Below, piece after piece: positions 25,055 through 39,100 of a DNA stretch of 64,000 bases. Location of the stretch: assembly GCF_000220395.1 (NCBI RefSeq), contig NW_004085885.1:186001-250000 (forward strand), read 5' to 3'. A program made the translations under genes and the position numbers. The notes under the pieces were generated by a model that worked only from the letters and a program-made list of their open reading frames with translations, was not told where the DNA came from and made no database searches. This DNA is from Ichthyophthirius multifiliis. Lineage: Eukaryota; Ciliophora; Oligohymenophorea; Hymenostomatida. Position 1 is the first letter of the stretch. Each line of letters opens with the position of its first letter.

Positions 25055-28000
25055 ATGTTTAAGTAATACCATAATTATTTATTAAAATTAATAGATTAAA
25101 ATAAGGTTTAGAGGTTATAAATGTTTTAAAATAAAACCTATTTATCTTAAGATATATTTAATATAGTTCCTTAATAAATTTAATCTTTAGTAGATATAGA
25201 GATAATTGATATTTAATCAAATAGTTACATTTAAATATGTTTATCAAGTAAAAATATTAATTTCACTCAAAAAAACATTAAAATAATTATAAATAAAATT
25301 AAAAAAGAATATGGAAATTTATTTATATATGTTAACGGATTTGATAATTAAAATACAGGATCTATTAAATAAAACTATTTTAAAGAAACTAACGAATTTG
25401 AAAAAAATAGTTATTTATAAAAGTAATAAAAATTAGAATTTTATTATTATTCATTATTTTAAACAAATTTAAAAGCATTAAACAGATTTCTTTGGGAAGT
25501 AAGAACATAGCGATAGCTTTAAATGGTTATAAATATAACATATAATTATTTTAGAAATATATTAAAAAATAATTTAAAAAAAAAGAAAATGGAAAAATAT
25601 ATATTCTCGATTAAATTGATTAAATATAATAAGATAAAAATATTCCTTAAATACTTAATATCGAAGAACAGTTTACATAATGTTAAATTTTAGGAAAAGA
25701 CAAAATAATAGCTTTAAGTTAAAATGGGGATTTATTTATTATAGGCTTAGATTAATAAAATATGGAAAAACCTCAAGTGAATAAAATAAATAAAAATAGC
25801 GACATTCATTTTAGCGAATTTAGTATAAAAGAAAACTATGATTTTGGGTGTGTTTTAAACTAAAAAGGAGAATTATTTTTTTTTAATTTTGATTTTGAAT
25901 GTTGCAAATATGAAGGAAAAAATGGCATTAAAAATATGTTTTTTTGTGAAGAAAAAATATATGGTTTACAGAAATATATGTTATTAGAATTTGAAATTAA
26001 TATTTTGAAAAAAAATGTATTTTTTGATTAAAATCGATTTTAAATTTTGAAAGAAAAATAATTAAATATATTAAATTATTCTCCGAAAATTTATTAGTTT
26101 TCAAGAAGTGTTGAAGAAATAAAATTTATTTCATCAAATAATTCTTTATATTTAGCAATATATTTATGTAAAAAATAAAAACATATTAATATTATTGAAA
26201 TAAATAAAAATAGAATAAATAGAATCTAAAAATAATAATATTTTTATTGATGAATATAGCATATTGAGTTTTTTTAATAATAGAAAATTTAGCTAAACTC
26301 CAAAATAAAATTCTTAAAATTAAATATTTAATTAAATTCTATAAAAGAAATAACCGATAAATGATTATAAATCTTGCTAATCATATAAAAATATGTAAAT
26401 AAAAAAAAAATAGGTATTTTTTTGTTAAAAAAAAATATTAAAGATTTAATTAAGAATTAAATAGAATTTTTAAAGTAAGTAATAACTTAATAAATAAAAG
26501 CAAATTAAATGTAAGTTGTTAAATTTAAAATTAATAGAAATTCTTTTAAAGTAGCTTTAATAATGAAAATGAATAAATTATTTTAAAAAATAAATTAAAA
26601 CATTTAAATTTATCAAACCCAATTAATAAAAAAAAAAAAGCCTTTTAAAAAATTAATATTGGGAAAATAAGTATACATTAAAATAATACATTATAAGCAA
26701 CAGTAAAGTTGAATTAAAATATATCATAATAAAGCCAAAATATATAAATATAATTCGAGGATTTAAATCTTCCAAAAAAAGCGCCTTAGACGCAAAAAAA
26801 AAGCAAAAATATAGAATGTTTCCTTAAATTAATGTTACAAAATAATGAAAATTATACTTAATAAGACATTAAAAATCAAGAATAAAACTCAAAAAGTACT
26901 CAAAACTTAATTTATTCTTGCTAAAAAACATTTAAATCATTTAACATTTTAAACAAAAATAACGAATATAAATAAACTAAAAGCAACAGTAATATTTTCA
27001 GTAAATAAAATTTCTTATTTGATAAAAGTGATGAAAATAGTTTTATATTAAAAAATAGTACAAATATAATAAGTTAATATTAATTTGATAATAATTAATT
27101 AAAAAGCGAATATTTGAGATTCGAAAAAGAAATATTATTTAATAAAAAAACTGTTTTTTTACAATCAAAAAGTAATTAAATTATTGAATATAGAAATAAA
27201 AAAAGTGAACAAAATTATTTAGATGAATTTATAAAAAAACATAATTTAAACTAAAATAATAAAGGTTAATTTAATTTTAACATAAATATTAATTCTTCTT
27301 CTAAAAACAATAATAGTTTTCTTTTTTCTTCATTTTAAAAAATTAATAATGAATTAAATTCTTCGTTTTTTAATAGAAACAATCATTTTTTTAATAAAAA
27401 AATATAAAAAAAAAATGAATTTTCAGATAATTAACTAAAAAGTAGAATTTCTCTTATTTTAAAATAATCTTTTTCTTAATAATATTCTAATAATTTTTTT
27501 GAACATATAAAAAAATAAAGTCATTCTTAACATGTCTTCGATTTTAAAACAAACGAAATTTCAATTCCTCTTAAAATTCATAAATCGTAAAAAAGCTAAA
27601 CATTTCATTAAAGATAACACACAAATAAAAGCGATACTTTGAATGCTTCATAAAGCTTTATTTCTGAATAAAAAAGTTAAATTTGTATCACTGATAAAAT
27701 TATTAGCGAAAAGAAAAATAGTATTGTTTAAAAAAATTCGATTTCTCCTATTAAGAATATTAGTAAAACATCTTCTAAACCTCCTTAAAGTCCTTTTAGA
27801 AATATAATAAATAATTACAGTTTTAATAAAAATGAAGATAATTGTAATTTTAGTAATTTTTCATCTGTTTTGAAAAAAGAAAGTAAAGAAAATTCTCATT
27901 TTTTTGATAAAAATAATTAATTTATTAAAAATTATATTCATAATTTAGATTTTTAAAATGATAAAAATAGTTTATCTTAAAATAATTTATTTTAAAATCC

Positions 28001-31000
28001 TAATAATGATATTAAATAGGAATTAAATAATAAACCAAATAATATTTAAAGTAGTAATTTTTTTTAAAATATAAATAATAAAGATATTTAAAATGATAAT
28101 AGTTTATTAAAGAAAAATAATAACTATATAAAATATTATTCAATTTAACAAAAAAAATCTGGTCCATATCTAAAAAATAGTTAAGAAAATAATATTTAAT
28201 AAAGCCTTACTTAAAAAGATGAGGAAATATAATCTAATAATAAATAAAATAATTAGAATCAAATATAAAATAATAATTAAAATAATGATAACTTAATAAA
28301 CAATTATAAAATTTAAGATAATAATAATAAAAAATAAACTTAAGATGGTGACACTTATGGTCCATAAAATTAACTTTAAAATTTATAAGGATTAATATAA
28401 TAACACTAGAATATAATTTAAAATAATTAATAAGTAATAAAATAAGATTAAAATACGATTTAATAAAATTAATAATTAATTAAATAATGTTAAGAATTAA
28501 TATTAAAAAATTAAAATATTATATAAAAGCAAACTTAAATTATTTAGCCTTAAAATATAAGCGACAATTCACTTTTTGCCTAATCATAAGTAAATTCAGA
28601 AAAAGGATATTTTACTTTAAAAAATAACAGTTTTTAAAATAATTTAAAAAATTAACATTTTGAAAATGGGCAATAAAATAATTTCAATAATTAAACTCAA
28701 TTATAAAAATTTCTAAAACAAAATACTTCTGAAATTTAGTAAAAACTAAATTTAGAAGAAAAAACACCTTAATAAGTTTCAATTGAGTAAAATTTATTTC
28801 TAAATTCTTAAAATTCATTTAATAATTCTAACGAAATAAGTAAATTAAATGATAAAATAAAAAGAAATAAAAAAGTAAATATAAATAATAACATTAAATA
28901 TTAAACTGAAAATAATTAAAAATAAAAAACAAATGTGTTTTTAAATTTAACAAATTAAAGTATTATAAGGAGCGATAAAAAACAAGATATTCGAAATAGT
29001 TATAAATTTGACTAGAATTATAGTAAAGAAATAATAAAAAATAAAGATATTTCAATTTATAGCCATAAATTAAATGAAAATTAAAACTCAGGTGAATATA
29101 TAAATGCAAATAGTAGTATAAAAGTAAAAAGTTAATAAGAAATATAAAAATATCATATTGCTAGTAGTCATAAATTAAATTCTAGTTAAAACTTATCAGC
29201 TTCATATAATAATAACATGTAATAATAAAGTTTTTATTCATTAAATAAGAATTTTTAATTGAACAAAAAGAATGTTTATAATTTATATAGTCCTAAATAA
29301 ATATTTTCTCATAGAAATTTAAATAACAATACAAATAACTAAAATTTATAAAATTCTAGTTAATAAAACAAATCTTAAGTCTTTTAAAATAATTCACATT
29401 TTTTTAAAAAAAAAATCCTTAATAATATTTAGGAGTATACAAGTTTGAATTTAATTATGAAGAATTAAAATAAAAAAATATAAAATTAAAACTTAAGTAA
29501 TAATGTATAAAAAACAAATTAAGAATCTTATAAAAGTATAAATAAAATATTAGATAAAAAAAAGAAAAAAAAGTTATTTTTAAAAATAGAAATTAAAAAA
29601 TTAATTAAAGTAATAATAAAAAATAGAAAATGAAAAAAACAAAAAATCTAATATTAGTTAAAAATTATCAAACAATGCTTCAATAAATAATACAGTTTAA
29701 AATAATAATATAAGTAATTTAAAAATATCTATTAAATAATAAAAATAAACTTAAAATTAAATATTAAAATAAAAAGAAATTACAATAAAATAAAATTAAG
29801 ATTTAAATGAAATTTTATTTGAAGTGAAAAACAGATTAAATTCAAAAAAAACACAGTAAAATAATAAGATTTAAAATAGTAATCTAAAAATGAAAGTTAA
29901 TAGAATCAGATTCCATAAATATAAAATGAATAATTTAAAAATTTAAGAAAAATTTCTTAGAATCTTTCATATGATAAAAAATGATAAAAATAATAAGTTA
30001 AGCTACAGTAGTAAATATGATAAAAAAAAACAAAGTAAAAATAATATTAATAATAATAATAAAAAAAATAAAAATAATAATAAAATGAACGATTTTTTTT
30101 TATTTAATAATAAAAAATGCTAGAATTTATTTATTTTATCTTTTTAATTATAAAAATTAATATTTAAAAACAAATATTATGGCTTTAGATAAATAATCAA
30201 TTATTATGAAAAATTAAAATAAAAAATAATTCCCTTTACAAATAAAATTAATAAAATCATTTTTTAGGATAGTTTTTTGAAAATTAAATTTTAGCCTAAA
30301 ATTTTTAAAATTATAAATATTTATAATTACTTTCATAAAAAAAATGTTTTTTATAAATTTGTGAAAAATTATTAATTTTAGTTTAAAATGGACTTATTTA
30401 TATAAAAAATTTCTAATGTTTTAGAAATTAAATTTAAAAAAAATTAATAATAAGTTTTTTTAAATCTTTAAAGAATAAAAATTTCATAAAATATTGAATA
30501 ATTTTAAGTATTTGAATCTCCAAATAATGATATTGAATATGAAGAATAATATAGGCAGTAAAATGGTATTTATATATCTATAATATTTAATTATAATTTT
30601 TAAGTATTTTATTTATTGAAAAAAAAAAAGTAATGTGTATTTCATAACCATAATAATATTATGAAAAAAATAATTATAATTAGAAAAATATTTTTAATAT
30701 AAGTTTAAGTCAAAAAAGTATAAATTATGATTAAAATTAACAAATTAATTAGTAATTTAATTATGATAATTTTTAATTTGAATTTTCAAGCAAATATAAG
30801 TAGAGTAATAATGCAAATAGTAGTAGATAGGGTAATTCTTATAAAAAACAAGACTGTTAATATGCCTTCATACCAGGATAGTATTATGGAAAAAACGAAT
30901 AAAGTAATTTCATTAAAAAAGCAAGTCTTAACGAAATGAATAAATAAAATAGTTGGAAAGATAATGAGAAAGCTTAACATTTTCCTGCTTTTTGTAAAGT

Positions 31001-31070
31001 TATTTAAGCTTAAAAAAATTATATTGCAAATTAATTTAAAAAATAAATTAATAATAAATCGAAAAATTGA
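25055..31070 (+). CDS. Very long Asn/Gln/Ser-rich protein with an N-terminal globular (RCC1-like?) region
   Basis: ATG at 25055. The first about 400 residues are globular and repetitive in style (LFIYVNGFDNQNTGS, KIYILDQIDQI, IIALSQNGDLFIIGLDQ, CVLNQKGELFFFNF), reminiscent of RCC1-type blades. A phase-0 intron lies at 25499-25554 and another at about 26169-26215. From about 26660 to 29633 one frame stays open for about 990 codons, rich in Asn, Gln, Ser and Lys, including a regular heptad coil (about 28370-28545). That frame meets TGA at 29631-29633. However, similar low-complexity coding continues in other frames and ends in a balanced exon (KKASLNEMNKQNSWKD, AQHFPAFCKVIQAQKNY) with TGA at 31068-31070. 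One spliced gene is my preferred reading; two adjacent genes are possible. Function unknown. Confidence 0.45.
28370..28545 (+). repeat. Coding heptad repeat (21-nt period) in the Asn/Gln-rich protein
   Basis: Translated with TAA/TAG as Gln, about seven consecutive heptads follow one pattern: an Ile, Leu or Val pair at fixed positions and Gln/Asn elsewhere (GLIQQHQ, NIIQNNQ, QVIKQDQ, NTIQQNQ, QLIKQCQ, ELILKNQ, NIIQKQT). This predicts a Gln-rich coiled coil. Confidence 0.8.
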
Positions 31071-31358
31071 AAAAATTTAAATAATTAATATATTTTGAGT
31101 TAAACATAATATATTTATAATGATTATTTTGCAAATTTTTTTTATTTTCAATTAAGATAATATTATTATTTTATTAATTATTAGTATTTTAATTTTATTA
31201 TATTTTATTAAAATAAAATTATTATTATATTTCGATAAAAATACGAATAAATAATTAAAATTAAAAAAAATATATAAGTTCTTAATAATTCGATTAAATG
31301 TCTTGGTAATAATCTTCAAATAAAAATAATTTTTACAAAACCTAATAAATATCAAATA

Positions 31359-32179
31359 ATGAATAAAATCAAAAGTTAAAACAGGAATTTTTAGTTTAAA
31401 AAAAAGAATAATAAATTAATTCTTTTTATATAGAAAATAAAGAAAATCATAATAAAATTGTATTATAGGAAAGAAAGTATTAAAAAGATTTATTAAAAAA
31501 CATATAGTTATTAAGAAATCGTGTAAATTTATTAGAAAAAGAATAGGCATAATTACTAAATAAAGTATAATATACATAAATTTAAACACATTAAATTATA
31601 AGAAATAAAACAGCTTATTAAAGTCGATAGAATTTTAAAGAAATATAAAAAATTAATAGATAAGAAGAAATAGATAAAAGAAAACAAGAAATTTAATAAA
31701 TTAGAGACATGTAAAAATAAAAAAATGCTCTTATTAAATTAAGTAAATAACAGTAAGTCAGTTTTAATGTAAGGAAAGTTAAAAATTTAAAATATTAGCT
31801 TTAGAATGTTTAATAATTTTTTTTATAATAAACATTATAAAAAAATAATTAAATTTTTTGTAAAATTAAATAATAACATAAAATTTAAGAAATTAAAAAA
31901 CACAAATTGATTTAAGATAGGAAATAGTTAGCTATTAATTTATATAATTAAAAATGTTAATAAGAAATAGTGAAAAAATAAAAATAAGAATTATTATATA
32001 AAGAGTTAGAAAAAAAAGAATAATAATTAATTCAATAATTATAAATTTCATAAAAAAATCAAGAATAAGCATTATTAGAGTTAGAAAATATATAAGCAAC
32101 TAAACCATAATAACTATTGGAAAAAAGAGAATTTTAAATTAAAGATTGTTAAGTGAATGCTTATTTTCTTGATTATTGA
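31359..32179 (+). CDS. Coiled-coil protein
   Basis: ATG at 31359; the first exon is only a few codons, joined by a 5' intron (about 31375-31433) to NKENHNKIVLQERKYQKD. The protein continues with long helical, Glu/Lys/Gln-rich segments (LLKNIQLLRNRVNLLEKE, EIDKRKQEIQQIRDM, ELLYKELEKKEQQLIQQL, ALLELENIQATK). TGA at 32177-32179. One or two further introns probably lie around 31750-31860. No membrane span or catalytic motif. Likely structural or cytoskeletal, by composition only. Confidence 0.6.
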
Positions 32180-32184
32180 AAATA

Positions 32185-32227
<43 letters not shown>

Positions 32228-32347
32228 AATATATATTATTTATTTATTTTTAAGGTTGAAAGTATTTATTTATATTATTTTTATTTTTTTAACAATTATA
32301 AAAATTAATTTATTTTAAACAATATTTATAAAAACGATTTCATTTAT

Positions 32348-34200
32348 TCATAAAGTTTCTCCCTCTTATTTGGTTAAAAAATAAGTTCCTTCTCCTTCTA
32401 ATCTATAATCTAAATGTTTTTTATTTAATTTTATTTTATATTGTATTTTTATATTGATTTAATTAATTTTTTTTACTTATTGGTAAAATCCAAATAAGAG
32501 GATTTTTTCCAAGAATTTATTTAAAGTTTTCTAATAATCCTAAATCGTATTTCTTTTTTAATACAAATAAAATATACATAAATATTAATTAATTATTAAT
32601 AAAATATAACAAATTTACGTTTTCATCTTTTTTTTTTTCACTTAATTCAATAGTAGTTTTATTACTTGCAATCAATCTTTAATAAAAAATTTAAATAAAA
32701 TAAAAATATATAATTTTAATTATATTTTTGTATACATAATATGAAAAGAAAATAAGAATGTTACAATACATAATATTAGAAATGAAAAATAAAAAGTCAA
32801 AGCAACCAAAAATACATAAGCAATTGATATAGAATTTGTAACAAGACAATCAAGATAACAATTAAAATAATTTATAAATACAAAAACTATAACTAGAACT
32901 ATGTTAAACAAAAAAATTAAATAAATAAAAAAAAATATTAAAATATAATATAACTATATATACATGCATAAAAAATCATACAAAAGAAATATTTATAATT
33001 ATAAAAACCAATACAATTATCTACCCATTAACAATGATGATCCATTTTTAGTATACAAGCTTTACATTAAGAACAATGATGTGTTCTAGGAGGTTTCATA
33101 ATACTTTTTTTTTATTTAAATCTATTAATTATAATACTATATATTACTTAATGCATTTTTTACATTATCTATATTAACGAGCTTATATTTGTTATTATAC
33201 ATGTATTTAATATAATTGATCTAAAAGTCGTTAGAATTCTTCTTAATCATTTATTTCTATGTTTTCTTTATTCGATAAATTACTCATATTAAAATTTTTA
33301 GATACCAAATTATTTTATTCAGATATTTCATCATAATATACATCACTAATACTTCTATTATTATCTTTAAATATTTTCTATTGTTAATTATTATTTTGTT
33401 ACTTATATACTATTATTTAATTACATCTTCATTATCTGTAATTTTATTTTTATCTTAATTTATGTTAAATTATTCATTATCATTTTAAATTAAAGCGAAA
33501 TCTTATTATGAGCTTAATTTTAGTGTACCTTTTTATTTAATATATTTGCTGTTTTTAATCCATATAAATAAAAATAAATTAATAAATATTTACTTCTTTA
33601 AAATTATATGTATGTATTCAAGTATTATTCTTTGATTGAAGAATATATTTAATATTATTTTTATTTAAGAATTGTTTAAAATTATTCGATTTCTTAATTC
33701 CATTATTTGCACTATTATGTATAAATTTAATTTTTTTAAAAAATAAAAAACAAAATAACATCGTTCATTCCCCCAGGATTACTGAAAGTCGTCTAATACA
33801 TTGACCAAAGTAAAAAAAATAATAAAATATGAAAAGATATACAAATTATAAGCCCTTTAGTTTTATTATCTTATGCTTATGTAAACTAAAAATATTTTGA
33901 TATTTCTAAAATATTCATTTCTATTATGTTTTAACTATCAAAGTTATCTTAGAAATTTTTTAAATAATACGCATTAAGCATTAAAGGAATAACATATGTC
34001 TTTATGTAAAAAAAATAATTTTTTATTAATAATTCAAAATATCTTTTTTATTATATATATTAATTTTTTTCTCTTACAAATTAAAATGAAAAATATATAA
34101 AAATTATGATTGCAATCAATACAAATTGAGGGATTTTGGAACATATTTTATAATAATGCAAATTAGAATAATATTTTTAAAGTCCTTCTTTCTCATTCAT
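32348..34200 (-). CDS. DHHC-type protein S-acyltransferase (palmitoyltransferase)
   Basis: ATG at 34200, TGA at 32348-32350. Two hydrophobic segments come first (FVLIAIIIFIYFSFQF, then LIICISFHILLFFLLWSMY), followed by TTFSNPGG, the 'DPG/NPG' motif before the cysteine-rich domain. A low-complexity Asn insert separates this from the catalytic core QCKKCNIMKPPRTHHCSQCK and CILKMDHHCQWVDNCIGF. The core is interrupted by an intron at about 33106-33150 and has the DHHC cysteine and the zinc-binding Cys/His complete. Two more spans follow (VLVIVFVFI and FYFSFLILCIVTFLFSF), then DLGLLENFKQILGKNPLIWI, the conserved C-terminal block with the NF.QilG motif. It transfers palmitate from acyl-CoA to Cys of membrane proteins, probably at Golgi or plasma membrane. 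Confidence 0.92.
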
Positions 34201-34766
34201 AATATTGATTGAAATTAGTTTTTAAATAAATAAAAAAATTATTTTATTAATTTTTTTTTTTTTGGATTTACATTTAATATATTTACGTTTTGTAAAGACA
34301 ATATTTTTTCTTATTTTTTTAGAATAAAATATTATGAATAATTTATCGTTTTAAAATTTTCAATTTAAATAGTTTTTTAAAAAATCAAAACAAATATTTC
34401 GGATAGTAAAATAAATTTTTGTTGTTATTTAAAAAAATGGAATTGAAGACATAAAATAATATAATTCTTGCTTTAAAAGGTATTTAATAAATTAATTTTT
34501 AAAACAAAAATTATTTTTGATTAAGTACTAAATAGGTAACAAAAATAAAAATTCATAAAATTATATTATTAATTTATTTAAAATATTATTATTTTTTTTA
34601 AATAAAAAGAAAATTTATATCTATTTTTAATTTGAATAATTATCCTTTTACTAATTTATATATATAAATATGAATTTAAATTACAATTTTATATTATTTT
34701 GATATTTATTGTTTAATACGATTATAAAAACTAAATATATAATTAATTTTTTTAAAAAAATTATGA
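34201..34766. other. Intergenic between two minus-strand genes
   Basis: 566 bp between the APC1 stop and the DHHC start. AT-rich; nothing recognised. Confidence 0.45.
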
Positions 34767-36098
34767 TCAATAAACTACCTAGCATTCTTCAACTAAGTAT
34801 AAATTAGTTATATTATTTAATAAATCTTATGGACATAAAGGGAATGAAACATAAAGATACATTTAGCAAATACTATTTAACCTTTATTTATTGTCTAAAG
34901 TATTTTTTTACCCTTATTATCCACTTAAAGTTGTTAATTTATCGAAAAACTTTTTAATAAGTAAAAGATCATGCTTAAAAGGTACGTTAAGGAATGTATT
35001 TAATTTCATAATTTTTTCTAAAATAAATTATTTAAAAAAGAAAATAAATAAAAATCAATAATTTAAATAGAAATATTTAATATTTACATAAAGATTAGAA
35101 CTCTTCCAAATCTACTTTATCCAATTAAAAGTTTTCAGGGCATGTAAAATAATTGCTTATTAAATATTTTAATTTTTAATCCTTTTATTATTATTAATTT
35201 AATATTTTTATTTTTTTATAAAATAAATATAATTAATAATAAATAACCTTATTATTCATAATTTATTCAATAAACTTTTATTAAATTCTATATCTTAACA
35301 AATTCATTTTCTAAGAATTAAACAATTAACTATTTTCTAATCCCATATTTTTCATTTGATTATGATTTTCATAAAATTTATTAGAATATTCAAATTTTAT
35401 AAATAGTTGCAATCCATATTAATTAAAGAAGAGCTATTCTTGAGCAAATGTAATTAAGATTCTATTAACTCTAATCTATCTTCTTAAATACAAGTATGAA
35501 TTAATTAATCAATAGACTCCAAGCTTTCATTATAAGGGCAATTATTGCTTTCTTCTACTAAAATAAAGGAATTAATTTATTCGGAAAAAGACTCTAAAGA
35601 GTCAAAATGTTTAAAAAGAGCAAATGAGTTATCAATATTTGGTTTAGGTTTAAAAGGAAATACATAACCAATTAAAGATTTAGACATTTAGAAATTTTTA
35701 TCAACACAAAGTTTACTAAAGGCCTTTAATAATTAGTTTATTTGAAATATTATTTAAGTTTATTTTTTTCATCGTGAGTATCTTTTTCTATATTGTTAGA
35801 GTATTTTCGCTTTACATATATAATTTTAGGATTTTTAATCGAATTTTAAAAAGACATTTCGAATTTATAAAATTCATCATCAACAACTTTTACAGCAATA
35901 ATTTTTTTAGATTCCTATAAAAGAATTGGTGTGTATTATTTTTCAGTTTAAATTTATTCATTATCCTAATATTTTAATTCTACTAATACATTTACTACTT
36001 TATCTTCATCTATATCTACTGCATGGAATACTCTGTATTTATTTTTTATTAAAAAATAATATATAAATAATAAAAAATAGATGTAAATAAATATATTA

Positions 36099-36177
<79 letters not shown>

Positions 36178-39100
36178 TACTTTTATTCTACAGCTAAAAC
36201 ATAAAAATGTCTCAAAGCTTATAAATGATATTTATTATCAGAAGGATTATTAGGAAAATATGGATATATAGAAATAAGCAATGCAGCAATAGACATATCA
36301 TCTCTATTAAATGAGTAATTTCCATGTCCCAAAGTTAAGAATCCAATAGCCATATTAATAGCCATATTGAACCCATAATGGAAAGTACCTGAATCTTGAA
36401 ATTTTTTTCTTATTATTCTTGCCATTTTAATCGATTAGATATCACAAGTACCAGCGTTTACTAAACTAAAAGAAAGTATAGAAACTGAAAAAAGAACAAA
36501 AAGACTATATTAATCAATTAAAGATTTTGCTGAAGGATCATTTACAAGATCACATTTGGAAGTTTTGAGTTTTCTGAGTTTTTAAATTTCACCCATTATT
36601 GTTTCTACAGCTTTCTTATCTCCAGTACCAGCATATTTTAACCCCATTGCCATAATAGATCCTCCAATAATATTAAGGTAAATACTTGTGATAGTGCTGA
36701 AATCTATTTCATATACATTATATATAAGATAATATCTTTAATAGACTTCTTTGAAACTTTTTTCATATATAAACCTAATAATATCAGGTATTTAACCATA
36801 TATGTATTCTTTAGTATTTCCTATAGAATCCCACATTATAAGGTTTTTGGCCATTACTTTAAGTAGTATATTATTCGGGTTACAATTTTCTATCGTTGAG
36901 AAAGAATTCGGAATTGTAATTTTATCACATACATTTTTTTCGTTGGATTTTAAAAAGATCAAACATAAAGCAATTAAAGAACCGGAAGCAGTAACATGTG
37001 TATTAACTGAATTTCCTTCTTTTATGCTACTACTTTTATTATCAGAATTAAAATTACTAGATAACATAGAAGAGGGTGGGTTCATTATTTTTCCTCCTTC
37101 AATAAATCTAATTAGTCTCTATTCTAATTCCAGGTCTTTTATATTTGTATGAGAAGCGCCTTTTCCTAAATTTATTAAGCCTAAAGAAAATCCTGCGGCT
37201 AGAGAATATCCTTCTCGATCTAAGCATTTGTCAGAAACAGGTTTTCGTCCAATTTATGCCAAGGTCATTTCCGTTATTAATCGGTTAGATGATCCTTTAT
37301 GGATTAAGCCGACCCCTATTAAGGCTGTTGTTTGAACATTTAAAGGAATTTCCACGTCATAAGAAGGAGGGAGTAGGAAAGGAATATGTAAACATAATGT
37401 TTTGGAAGTTGAGTCATCTGATTTTCCAATCCTGGAGGCTGCTATACCTAAGAGAATACCTACAGAAGTAGTTTCGTGATTCGGCTTTAAATACTAAAAT
37501 ATGTCAGTGGGGGATAAGCAGTCTAAATATCCAAGAAGACCTAATCCAAGTAAGAAGCCTCCGTGATCGTATTCTACTGTTTCGGGTTTCTGATAAAAAA
37601 TCCAAGTTTTTAAATTTTCAGCATTCATATTCATAATTTGTTTTGAAAGTTTTAATGAAGTAGCAACTCCGTTATGGAATTCAGGCCATAAGCATATATT
37701 CATATCTTTTTCTTCCTTTATGTCTAGTGTTACTTTTACTTCATTTGGCATTACGGCACTTAAATTTAATTTCTGGATTTTTACTATTTCAGTCATATAA
37801 GTTGACCAAGAACCAAATGTAAAAGCTCCTTATCCGACTAAACATGAAAGTCTTCTAGTGACAAATTTTCTTAATATATTTTATGATTCTACATCGAATC
37901 TATTTTATTTTATTTTTTTTAATTTTTTATTTTTATTTTTTTTATGTACGCTTCTTCACTTATGTCTTCAACGTATTTTTGTTTAATTTATATATCTTTT
38001 GTTGTGTCTAGTAAACGAGAAACTTCTTCGAATATTAAATCATTATTTTGTTTGCTTAAGTTTGCACTGTATAGTTTATCTTCTTCGGTATTGTTTTTAG
38101 TACCTCTAATTAAATTGTTTATTGTCTATGAGAAATCTACTTTTCGTAAATATACAGGAAGTTCGTTTTTCTTTTGTTTATAAATATTTTAATTCTCATA
38201 TATATCTTGTCTTTTTATTAATTCGAAACCTTATTAAGGAGTATACTAATTAATAATTTTTTAAAAAAACTAAAAAACTAAAAAATAGATACTTCATATA
38301 AAACAGGAGGAAGATTTAATTTAAGAAGCCTTAAGGCTTCTTAAATGGGTGCTTTTAATCCATAACAAAGAGATTATATGAAATTTTAATTAATATTTTT
38401 TTATATTAAATAAATAAAGACTAGAATTTCATTATTTTCTTTAAATTATTCTTACATTTGCTTAATTTGTTATTTTTTTTTATCATTTTCATAAAAATTC
38501 ATTAAAAAGACTTTTTAATGGAAAAGAGGAAATTAATTATTTATCAAATTACCTGGGTAATTGTAAATACTACCTATATTATTTGTATTATTAACTCCTT
38601 AAAATTACTATTGATTTTTATTATTTACAAGTAATTCTGAAATATATGTACGACTTTCAGAAAGGCCCAGGTACATCATTTCGAAAATTCGGCAAACTCT
38701 TTTTGTATTTTTAAATGCGATAGGCATTTTATATTCTTATTTAATAGTTTAGTTGTTACTTGTGAATAAATAATTAACCCATTTGAAAATATCCGGAATA
38801 TTTTTTTCAATAAAAAGATTTTCGGAAGGATTTCCTTTTGTTAAATTAATATTTTTTTATTAATGAATTTATATTTGTAATTATTAAAGCTAGATATCAG
38901 TTTAAAATCTTATTAAAATTTTAGGATATTCTCTCACATAGTAATCTTAATAGGTCTAACTGAATTCAAAATCAAGATATTTAGAATAACAGTATAAAAA
39001 ATAGGCTAGGTTTTCTAAATATTCTTTATAAAATTAGCGGATTTTCATATCTTAGTATAGTAAATTTAACATTCTTAAAATTCTTATTCTTTATTCATGG

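Noticed and set aside
35966-36178. Frame with alternating Tyr-Ile repeats on the minus strand
   Set aside because: It reads through the (AT)n part of an APC1 intron; only its last part is a real APC1 exon.
36802-37152. Plus-strand frame of 116 residues
   Set aside because: Antisense shadow of the conserved APC1 PC-repeat region.
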